Of a stretch of DNA of 64,000 nt, positions 55,455-64,000 are shown in pieces. The DNA is taken from assembly GCA_033807775.1 (NCBI GenBank), contig CM066321.1, positions 251,522,422 to 251,586,421 on the forward strand, in the 5' to 3' direction. Under the pieces are notes generated by a model that saw nothing but the letters and a program-made list of their open reading frames with translations, did no database searches and was not told where the DNA came from. Both the position numbers and the translations under genes were made by a program. Positions within the stretch are counted from its first letter, which is position 1, and each line of letters opens with the position of its first letter. The DNA comes from Saussurea involucrata. Lineage: Eukaryota > Streptophyta > Magnoliopsida > Asterales > Asteraceae.

Positions 55455-56634
55455 AAATTTTGGAAAGTAAAGGAAGTGTAAATGTTGACCATAAACGCTG
55501 ATGAACTTGCTGGAAATCAAAGTCAGCCAGAATTCAATGAGAAAGAGGTAGAGTTCCTGCAACAATTCTATGGGCCAGTTAAACCTGAAGATATCACTGT
55601 AAGCCCAATCAGTACTCTTGATCTTGTGATAAGTACTACTCTTATGGCTCAATCTATACCTGTACCAGAGATTCCTGTAAGCCAACCTGTTCCAGTTCAA
55701 CCTGAAGTGTTTCAACCTGAAAAATCTCAACCGGTATTTCCTAACCTTACTGATATTAAGCCTGAATAACCTGTTATCCCACCTGTGATTCCACCAGTAA
55801 TTCCACATTCAGATCAAGCAGGACCTTCAAATCCTTCAGGTTCACAACCTGGTCCTTGTACTTCTAGACGACCTCAAAACAATCAAGTTGAAGAAAAACT
55901 TAGACAATTGAAGATGAGAACACCTTTCCTTGAAGACTCAAAAAGGAGACTGTTTGCGCATTACATTAGAAGATTGAATCCTTATGTTGTGTTGGGGGTG
56001 AATGATCAGTCAGATGCTTTTAAATTTGAGTACTTGTGTATGATGAAAGCTAAGTGTCAGCCAGTGCAATATGTCAGAACTAAAAATTTGATTGTTTCTG
56101 TGAAGGAGGTTTATGCTAAGAAGTTCTACAAGTTGTGGTATCCTGTGTTTCTGGTTCAAAGGCAAGATAGTAAGATTTACACTATCTCTGAAGTTGATTT
56201 TTGCCACATGCTCATAGAATACTTTGAGTTCATGTACCATTACTACAGAGATATGACTATCAGAAGGGAATCCATAACTCTTGCACTTAATGCCATCAAG
56301 AGGTTTCTGAACAGACACATCCTCTATATTCATTGTTATGACTTTCAACTTGGGTTGGAAAGTGATCAACCTATTGTGAATATGATAAGGCCTAATCAGA
56401 GGATACCAGACATGGAGAATTTACCTTTGTACATGATCTTGGAGAAACTAGAGTTTGAGTGATTTATAAGAATGCAAAGGGTGATAAGAGGTTCCTGAGG
56501 TTCAGTGAGATTTCTAAATACTCAGATGGTACATTGAAGGTTATAAGGCTTCAGTTGGAGAACAGACTTCAAGTGAATGACAGGAATTGGGTTGAGAACA
56601 AAATGCCTTCAACTGAAAGAATCTTATTGGTCAG
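55455..56634 (+). pseudogene. Env-like C-terminal part, array unit 3
   Basis: Nearly identical to unit 2. It differs, for example, in AACAAAATG versus AACAGAATG near 56600. The same shared stop and frameshift are present. Confidence 0.55.
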
Positions 56635-57186
56635 TGTAAGTTTCAGGATACACTCTTACAATTAAATATGAACAATTAAGATCGTATTCACAGCAACTGG
56701 TCATATGATGTATTAACAATCTGTGAATTACAAGATATTACAATGAATTTCTCTCTCAATAGATCTAACAATTTATGCGTAAAGAGTTATCCGAAAAGTT
56801 AGCCAAAAAGATTATATCAAAGATTCAGTTAGCTACAGTTGCTAACTCCTATATATACTGTAGAGAAAAGCTAAAGCTACAGTACATATGAGAAACAGAC
56901 TAATAGAACAATTACACGTGTCCTGATTAGTAACTGAATATAACAGAGAATATCCCAAGATATGAATTCTGAACATACTTCTGAATAAGCGCTTCAGAAC
57001 ATTTGTCTTCATAGTCAGAAGTTCTGAGTCTCCTACTCAGAACTCTGAACCTTCTAGTCAGAATCCAACACTTAGAATCTTTTTGAGATTTCTCACTCAG
57101 AACTTCTGAGTTTTCTACTCAGAACTTCTGAGTCTTCTTACTCAGAACTCAACACTTGTGTTTTTGACAAAACTCTAGACCTAACA
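56635..57186 (-). repeat. Antisense copia LTR, array unit 3
   Basis: Same LTR as units 1 and 2. The interior that follows (57187-57878) is cut off and joined to TGAGAAACAG, a site in the middle of an LTR copy. Confidence 0.85.
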
Positions 57187-57878
57187 ATCTCCCCCTTTTT
57201 GTCAAACACACTTGTACTTTTCATCATCAAAATCTTAGAGCAGGAACAATCTTCAGAAGGAGCTCTTCTGAATGCTTTGACAACTTTTGCTCAGAATTCT
57301 GAATAATCTGAGTTAACAACTTCTGGTCAGTCTTTATTCAGCAGCAGCAACGATTTCCAAATTGATTTCTGTTATATATTTGCTTTTTCTTTGCTCCCCC
57401 TTGAAATGAAAATTCTCATCTTCATTTCAGCTTTCATAAGATTTCTTTATAAGAAACAACCGATCAGTTTCCTTTTCCTCTTCTTCTTCTTAAAATAACA
57501 TTTCTCTCTTTTGTTATTTCAGTACAAAAACCATATCAATCTTCAAAATCTTTAGCTTTTCTCCCCCTAAAGTTTTGGAAAGCAAAATCATCTTCAAAAT
57601 CTTTAGCTTTTCTCCCCCTTGATTTTCAAAACTTTAGCGATGCTTTTTCTTCGAATGAAGTCTATGCTTTTTCTCCTCCTTAATGAATAACCTTGCTCCC
57701 CCTCAAAATAAGAATTCTGGAGCAGTTTGTTTTCTCCCCCTGAAATTATGCATATATTTCATTAAAATTATTCATTTCAAATATAGTGCTTTAATGAAAA
57801 CATTTATACAAGGAGAATAAGATTTACTGAACTACACTTGATAACTACTAACATTTGATCATTTGAAAACTTTACAAA

Positions 57879-58204
57879 TGAGAAACAGACTAATAGAACA
57901 ATTACACGTGTCCTAATTAGTAACTGAATATAATAGAGAATATCCCAAGATATGAATTCTGAACATACTTCTGAATAAGCGCTTCAGAACATTTGTCTTC
58001 ATAGTCAGAAGTTCTGAGTCTCCTACTCAGAACTCTGAACCTTCTAGTCAGAATCCAACACTTAGAATCTTTTTGAGATTTCTCACTCAGAACTTCTGAG
58101 TCTTCAACTCAGAACTTCTGAGTCTTCTGAGTCTTCTGAGTCTTCTTTAGTCTTCTTACTCAGAACTCAACACTTGTGTTTTTGACAAAACTCTAGACCT
58201 AACA
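57879..58204 (-). repeat. Partial antisense 3' LTR
   Basis: It corresponds to the second part (in plus-strand order) of the LTRs at 48371-48922. It has extra TCTGAGTCT micro-repeats. The reversed polypurine tract CTCCCCCTTTTT follows directly. Confidence 0.8.
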
Positions 58205-60893
58205 ATCTCCCCCTTTTTGTCAAACACACTTGTACCATTCATCATCAAATTCTTAGAGCATGAACAATCTTCAGAAGGAGCTCTTCTGAATGCTTTGACA
58301 ACTTTTGCTCAGAATTCTGAATAATCTGAGTTAACAACTTCTGGTCAGTCTTTAATCAGCAGCAGCAACTATTTCCAAATTGATTTCTGTTATATATTTG
58401 CTTTTTCTTTGCTCCCCCTTGAAATGACAATTCTCATCTTCATGTCAACTTTCATAAGATTTCTTTATAAGAAACAATAGATCAGTTTCCTTTTCCTCTT
58501 CTCCTTCTTAAAATAACATTTCTCTCTTTTGTTGTTTCTGTACAATCATTTTCTATTTTCTTCTCCCCTTAAAGTTTTGTAAAGCAGAAACATATCAATC
58601 TCCAAAATCTTTAGCTTTTCTCCCCCTAAAGTTTTGGAAAGAAAAATCATCTTGAAAATCTTCAGCTTTTCTCCCCCTTGATTTTCAAAACTTTAGCGAT
58701 GAAGTCTATGCTTTTTCTCCTCCTTAATGAATAACCTTGCTCCCCCTCAAAATAAGAATTCTGGAGCAAATTGTTTTCTCCCCCTGAAAGTATGCATATA
58801 TTTCATTAAAATTATTCATTTCAAATATAGTGCTTTAATGAAACATTTATGCAAGGAAAATAAGATTCACTGAACTATACTTGATAACTACTAACATTTG
58901 ATCATCTGAAAATTTTACAAAAGAAATCCAACTTAATGAAATTTAACAGTTTTTTCAATCAAATGAAATCAAATGCATGTGTTTGGATTCAAATACAAGT
59001 CATAATTGCATATCAAGTTAAAAGTGTTCAGTTTCAATCCCTTTATTAAATCTATTTGGCGTGCTTAGCATGCGAAATATGATTAGCTTCAAGCATATGC
59101 AATTCAAAAACATATAAGAATACTTTGCTCTACTCACACTATTTGTCCAAAATCAGGATTTTCACAAATTTACAGGTTTATTGTGACTTTGTATTTTCCC
59201 AAAGTTTCAAGAGATGTGTGCTCATTGGCATCTTTTCTTTTGTGCTCATTGACATCTTTTAATTTTGTGCACATTGGCACCTTTTAATCAAAAAGTTTAG
59301 TAAGAATAAGATACATCGTTAAACATGACTTTCTATCTGGTTCTATAGCAGGATTTGGGTCAGCATATCCCAGACCAGTTGGTCTTAGGTGCTAGGTGAC
59401 AAGCACCCCTTGGAACTTAATTTCCCAAACCAGAAAGGCCACATCGATATATCTTAAACCCATTTGTACCAGTAGAACATGGCTTTCTTATCTGGTTCTA
59501 TTGCAGGATTTGGGTCAGCCGATCCCAGACCAGTTGATCTTAGGGACTAGGTGTCGAGCACCCCTTAGGACTTACTCTCCCAAACCAGAAAGGCCACAGG
59601 TACAAACTTTCAAACTAAATAATTTTATATATATATAATGCATCTCAATCACTTGGTTCTAAAACGTAGCACTTCCCCCATATTTTCGTTTCCATCCATC
59701 ATTCTGACATTTAGGCTTTTTGAGCATTATATTCTATATAAGTATATATTTCATAACATTGAGCATTCGGAATAATTTCATTCATGTTTTGCTTAACTTT
59801 CGATTTAATTCAGAAGTGAAAGTTGAAACAAATATAGCTCAAATAATACAAAATACTTGTAAAATCACTTTTTGACACACATTTATTCATTGAATGAAAA
59901 TTAAAAAAATCATATCATTGAATTAAATTGTTAAGATTCAAACATTCAAAGCAATAGAAATAAAACATAATACAATGTTACCTTTCACCACTTGTTTCTT
60001 GAAACAGAAAAATATGACAGTTAAGGATATCACCTGAGAAGTATGAGTTCTAAACTGATTTGTTTAGAAGTCTTAGTCTCTGAAGTACGGGTCCTGAACT
60101 GAATTATTCAGAAGCCATTGTCATTTAAGTACGGGTTTTGAACTGATATGTTCAAAAACCTAAAACGTTGAATCATGGGTTTTGAACATTATCTTGAAAC
60201 AATCAGATCAAATTTTGAGTCAATACTTCCTCTGAAATCAAGATAATTCTGCAAAATCAAGAGATTTTGGTAATCATCTACGATGATTCCTCATTAGTTA
60301 CCAAAAAAAAATTCTGAGTAGTAGAGTCAGAATTCTGATTAGAAGAGTCAGAATTCTGAGTAACTTGCTCAAAATTCTAAGTATCAGAGTCAGAATTCTG
60401 ATTAGTTGAGTCAGAATTCTGAGTAGTAGAGTCAGAACTTCTGAGTAATAGAGTCAGAACTTCTGAGTAACAGAGTCAGAATTCTGATAAAACTATCCAG
60501 AGAAAATGCCTTAGAAAAATGTTTGGATTTTGTGATTTTTGAACATTCTGAACTTCAAATCAACATAACTTGCTCAAAAATCAGAATTTTTCAACCAAAA
60601 TTTGCAGGGTTGCTTAAAATGTGATTCTGAACACATTCTCTGGAAATGTTTTCTACGAAAAACACTCACATCTATGAGTTCGATAACCTCATAGCAAACA
60701 GAACTTTTTCAAAAAAATCTTCAAGATCAACAAATTGATCTATATGAATCAGAAATCCATAATTGCATTCAGATCGAGTTTTGGACTGAATTATCCAAAA
60801 GTCAACATTCTCAATTTAAGCGCAACATCTGTTTTCAGTCATGTGTCAATATATGATCATTCAGCTTTACACATGAATAACCTGTAAAACAGA
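58205..60893 (-). other. Non-coding interior of the minus-strand copia
   Basis: Related to 48923-51322 but clearly more diverged from the units than they are from one another. It has several CTCCCCC tracts, the 155-base duplication near 59325 and 59479, and TCAGAATTCTGA words at 60320-60495. Past 60605, where the units jump to env-like sequence, it continues for about 290 bases to the gag stop. No RT, IN or PR remnant is seen. Confidence 0.55.
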
Positions 60894-60896
60894 TTA
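60879..60896 (-). other. Gag stop plus acceptor-like motif (minus-strand copia)
   Basis: On the minus strand TAA is followed by TCTGTTTTACAG and GTTATT. It is kept although no pol follows. Confidence 0.45.
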
Positions 60897-62174
60897 AGTT
60901 GACTTTGGTACCCATATGAACTTGGGTCCAAGTCTGTTAGGTGCAGTAGCATATGCAGATATTCTATAAGAACCATACCAGTGCTGAATAAAATTCTTGT
61001 TCACAAAATAATTAGTCCCACAATATGAACAACAAAGTTTCTTTTGTGCAACTCTGACTAATTGATTTACAGAATAAATCACATTAGGTTTAACAAAAGA
61101 TTTTCTTTGAAATGTATTGTTCTTTTTAACATTTGAATTAGGAACTTTTGATTTTGGCACTTCTTTCTTGGAAGTTGTTCCTTTAACTCTCCATTCCATT
61201 CTTATATTTTTAAAAGAACAATTATAAGATTTATCAATAGCAGAATCATAAAACAGATTAGAAGAACGAATCTGATCTTTTGAACTATGATTTGATTTGT
61301 CAACAACTTTCGTTTCAAATTCCCTAAACTTTTTAACATACAAATCAAACCTTGACTGCAAATCAGATTTGGACTTCCTCTCTATCATGATTTTAGTTGA
61401 TAAATCAGATAATTTCTTAATAAGCCTCCTTATCTCCAAATGAAAAACTTTCTTTTCCTTCTCAAACTCATCTTTTAAGCATTTTTCTTTAAAGCCATTT
61501 ACCTTCTTCTTTTCAGTCTCTTTCCTTCCATCTTCTAACTCTTTCTCCAACTCATTGATTTTTACAGAAAACTCATTTAACATTCCTGTTTTCTTTTTCT
61601 CAAAACCAATCTTTTCTTTTTGAAAAACATTTTTCTTGCATTCAAACTCTTTTCTTTCTTTTGCAAGAATTTTCTCCAAATCAGAAATTTTCAAAGATAA
61701 TTCAACAGACTTTGTTTCAAAACCATTCCTCTCAGTTTGAAAGTCTCTTCTCTCTTTCTCAAATTTCACTCTTTCAAGTATAAGAACTTGTTCAAAATCA
61801 TATATCTGTTTCAAGAGTTGACAATTTTTCATTTCACATGATTTGATTCTATTTTCAGACTCTGTCAACATCTTTCTTCTAAAATTGCCTTTCTCTTTCA
61901 AATCAACATTCTCTTTTTCTAACAACTTTATGTTTTCTTGAACCTTTTCAAAATCCTTTAGAAAACCAGATTTCTCTTTTTGCAAAATCTTTATAACTTT
62001 TGCATATTCGTCTTGTTTTGCTTGAAGATTAGCAATCTTGCTTTCAAAATGAACAATCTCAGTTTTTGGTTCAGAAATTGTTTCTTTTGCTTTTACAGGA
62101 CTTAATTTTTGTAAATTGTCTGAACTGGTTATAGAAATTGCAGGTCTCACAAAAACTTCAATAATCTCAGGCAT
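60894..62174 (-). CDS. Coiled-coil Gag-like protein, intact
   Basis: Start chosen at the ATG at 62174 (MPEIIEVF...), giving 426 residues; the frame is open upstream to 62234. Almost the whole first two thirds is a Lys/Glu-rich coiled coil with repeated EKE/LEK heptads. Near the C-terminus a CSYCG...QHW segment may be a degenerate zinc site, and the protein ends GPKFIWVPKST, the same end motif as the gag proteins of A2 and family B. The copia capsid domain is absent, unlike usual Gags. As the only protein of the element, it may co-assemble with Gag of a relative. The intact 426 codons are notable in such decayed surroundings. Confidence 0.75.
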   Translation of the reverse strand: MPEIIEVFVRPAISITSSDNLQKLSPVKAKETISEPKTEIVHFESKIANLQAKQDEYAKVIKILQKEKSGFLKDFEKVQENIKLLEKENVDLKEKGNFRRKMLTESENRIKSCEMKNCQLLKQIYDFEQVLILERVKFEKERRDFQTERNGFETKSVELSLKISDLEKILAKERKEFECKKNVFQKEKIGFEKKKTGMLNEFSVKINELEKELEDGRKETEKKKVNGFKEKCLKDEFEKEKKVFHLEIRRLIKKLSDLSTKIMIERKSKSDLQSRFDLYVKKFREFETKVVDKSNHSSKDQIRSSNLFYDSAIDKSYNCSFKNIRMEWRVKGTTSKKEVPKSKVPNSNVKKNNTFQRKSFVKPNVIYSVNQLVRVAQKKLCCSYCGTNYFVNKNFIQHWYGSYRISAYATAPNRLGPKFIWVPKST

Positions 62175-62234
62175 GATGAAATGACAAATTCGAATATCAA
62201 CTATGAATGATGATAAAAAAATGAGAATCAACAC

Positions 62235-62649
62235 AAATCTAGAACATGCAAGAATTAATCAAATTTGTCACATGCATTTCATCAAACAGTTAGAGTACAT
62301 GAATTAATGAAATCTTCTTTTCAACAAAAAATTTGAATACTAATCAACATGCAGCAGATATAATCACTTTGATCCAGAAACCAATCAAGAATTTCGAAAA
62401 CATACCTGTGATCTCTGTTTAATTTCGAGAATTAATCAGCATAGAGAGAAAATCTTTGGATGACTTGATTGTAAGATATCGATTCAACAGAAAGACAAAT
62501 TCAAATTTCTTGAATCAATGATAGAAACGAATTCAAGAATTGTTAGGAATTCAAGAATTGTTAGCAGCAACGGAATCAATTGTCGAATTGATCAAGAAAC
62601 TTCAAGAACGCGATCAAACACACTCTTGGACGAATTTGTTTGTTGATTA
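62235..62649 (-). other. Leader of the minus-strand copia
   Basis: About 415 bases between the primer site and gag; AT-rich, no recognisable gene. Confidence 0.5.
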
Positions 62650-62661
62650 GCTCTGATACCA
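62650..62661 (-). other. Primer-binding site, minus-strand copia
   Basis: GCTCTGATACCA on the plus strand, so TGGTATCAGAGC on the minus strand, two bases after the LTR. It fixes the orientation of the element. Confidence 0.93.
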
Positions 62662-62663
62662 AT

Positions 62664-63100
62664 TGTAAGTCCAGGATCTAATCTTACAATCAAATATGAA
62701 CATTCAAGATCGTATTCACAGCAACTGGTCATATGATTTATTAACAAACTGTGAATTACAAGATATTACAATGAATTTTTCTCTAAATGGATTCACCAAA
62801 GATTATATCAAAGATTAGTTAGCAAACTGTTGCTAACACTATATATATTGTAGAGAAAAGCTAAAGCTACAGTACATATGAGAAACAGACTAATAGAACA
62901 ATTACATGTGTCCTAATTAGTAACTGAATATAACAGAGAATATCCCAAGATATGAATTCTGAACATACTTCTGAATAAGCGCTTCAGAACATTTGTCTTC
63001 AACTCAGAACTTCTGAGTCTTCTGAGTCTTCTTTAGTCTTCTTTAGTCTTCTTACTCAGAACTCAACACTTGTGTTTTTGACAAAACTCTAGACCTAACA
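62664..63100 (-). repeat. 5' LTR of the minus-strand copia
   Basis: The LTR is 437 bases, shorter than the 552-base LTRs of the array through internal losses. An antisense TATA-like TATATATA lies near 62842-62851. Its outer end TGTTAGGTCTAG abuts gypsy pol at 63101. Confidence 0.88.
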
Positions 63101-64000
63101 AACACGATCACGTAATCCACCCAATCGAGGTACCCACACTCTGTTTCCCAGACACAATATCCCCCGATCATCTTTTACCAGCAATGCTGACATCCCCGCT
63201 AACCTTTCTGATTTCAGATGTTCATCATGATAAGCGTCCGCTTGACACTTCTGCAATTCATCAAATAAGTTGGGTAGGAGTTCAGTTCGTAGCGAAATAA
63301 CTTTTATTGTTCCACTTCTTTCTTGACGACTGAGCGCATCTGCCACCACATTCGCCTTTCCTGGGTGATAAAGGATTTCACAGTCGTAATCATTCAGCAA
63401 TTCCAACCATCTCCTTTGACTCATATTTAGTTCCTTCTGATCAAAGAGGTGTTGAAGGCTCTTGTGATCAGTATAAATCTGACATTTGGAACCATACAGA
63501 TAATGTCTCCAAATCTTTAATGCGAAGACGACTGCAGCAAGCTCCATATCGTGCGTAGGATACTTCTGTTCATGATCCTTCAGTTGGCGAGAAGCATAAG
63601 CTATAACCTTTCCGCGCTGCATAAGCACACAACCCAATCCTAGTTTAGACGCATCACTGTAAACGACAAAGTTTTCAGAACCTTCAGGTAGTGATAGAAT
63701 CGGCGCGCTGCACAATTTCTCTTTCAATATTCGTAATGCCTCGTCCTGTTCTGCTTTCCATTCAAACTTCAAATTCTTTCGGGTCAGCTTAGTCAAAGGC
63801 GTTGCGATACGAGAGAAGTCTTTTATGAATTTCCGATAGTAGCCGGCTAAACCCAGAAAACTACGTACTTCTGTTGCTGTCTTCGGCTGTTCCCACTTTT
63901 CCACTGCTTCTACTTTCATCGGATCGACTTGTATACCTTTCTCAGAAACCACGTGCCCCAGAAATTGTACTTTCCGTAGCCAAAATTTACATTTAGAAAA
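63101..64000 (-). CDS. pol: Ty3/gypsy (chromovirus-like) RT end, RNase H, IN start; partial
   Basis: Open on the minus strand from the window edge (64000) to the antisense LTR. It reads the end of RT (FLGHVVSEKGIQVDP, RSFLGLAGYYRKFI). RNase H follows with VVYSDASKLGLGCVLMQ, HDMELAAVVFALKIWRHYLYG and TDHKSLQHL, ending YHPGKANVVADALSR. The N-terminal linker of integrase ends RVWVPRLGGLRDRV. The motifs are those of Tekay/Del-type chromoviruses. There is no stop in these 300 codons, so the element may be young, but integrase is cut off at 63100. Integrase and the 3' LTR are not seen; the 5' part lies beyond the window. Confidence 0.92.

Larger units (their letters stand above)
47191..57878. repeat. 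4132-base tandem array (two full units and a truncated third)
   Basis: Units start at 47191, 51323 and 55455, each at AAATTTTGGAAAG. Each full unit holds the env-like C-terminus (1180 bases), an antisense copia LTR (552 bases) and 2.4 kb of the antisense element's interior. Units 1 and 2 differ at only about ten positions that I noticed. Unit 3 stops at about 57878 within the interior and is joined to the middle of another LTR copy. The unit junction shares AAATTT with both source sequences. Confidence 0.93.
57879..63100 (-). mobile_element. Minus-strand copia-type element, gag only
   Basis: On the minus strand: 5' LTR (63100-62664), primer site, leader, coiled-coil gag, about 2.7 kb of non-coding interior, polypurine tract and a partial 3' LTR cut at 57879. 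It is the more complete relative of the antisense part of the 4132-base units. No pol is present. The right flank is gypsy pol, the left flank an array unit, so the two ends do not share an insertion site. Confidence 0.85.

Overview
The window reads as repeat-rich nuclear DNA of a flowering plant, almost certainly a eudicot. I see no host gene, tRNA, rRNA or CRISPR array. Nearly everything is LTR retrotransposons, nested in and recombined with one another. The resemblance of several gag and env-like segments to elements I know from Asteraceae is a weak hint of family, not proof.

Layout. 1-~6550: an old, truncated Ty1/copia Sirevirus-type element (family A, copy A1) with broken pol and env-like genes. 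~6551-8422: unassigned AT-rich DNA, probably the end of a Ty3/gypsy interior. 8423-23457: one ~2.0 kb gypsy LTR (TGTAACACC...GGTGTTACA) split by a complete, young family A Sirevirus (copy A2, 9129-22163, TSD CATGC, LTRs differing at 6 positions plus a C-run length). 23458-48370: a second, older Sirevirus (family B) with decayed gag, pol and env-like genes. It is interrupted by a small copia element (29649-38264, TSD CATGT), which holds a truncated second copia with a possible mitochondrial DNA patch, and by a deleted gypsy element of TAT type (39799-45223, TSD ACATC).

47191-57878: a head-to-tail array of a 4132 bp unit, with two full copies and a truncated third. The unit fuses the family B env-like C-terminus to an antisense copia LTR and part of its interior. 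57879-63100: the more complete minus-strand relative of that copia, coding only for a coiled-coil Gag. 63101-64000: minus-strand RT/RNase H/IN of a chromovirus-like gypsy element that runs off the window.

How the parts work together. In A2, Gag (two CCHC knuckles) and Pol (PR-IN-RT-RH) share one frame separated by a TAA. The env-like gene starts about 1 kb after pol and cannot be reached by stop-codon read-through. Both A copies keep the same ordered block before it: TGACGTCA, CCAAT, ACGTGTC, TTTCCCGC, TATATAAA. A CAG acceptor lies just before its ATG, and the gene has one or two introns. I therefore infer that the env-like gene is its own transcription unit inside the retroelement. Across three elements the gag stop is followed within 15-21 nt by a 3' splice-acceptor motif, which suggests splicing may regulate gag versus pol. 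Each family also carries its own short palindromic word scattered through its non-coding DNA.
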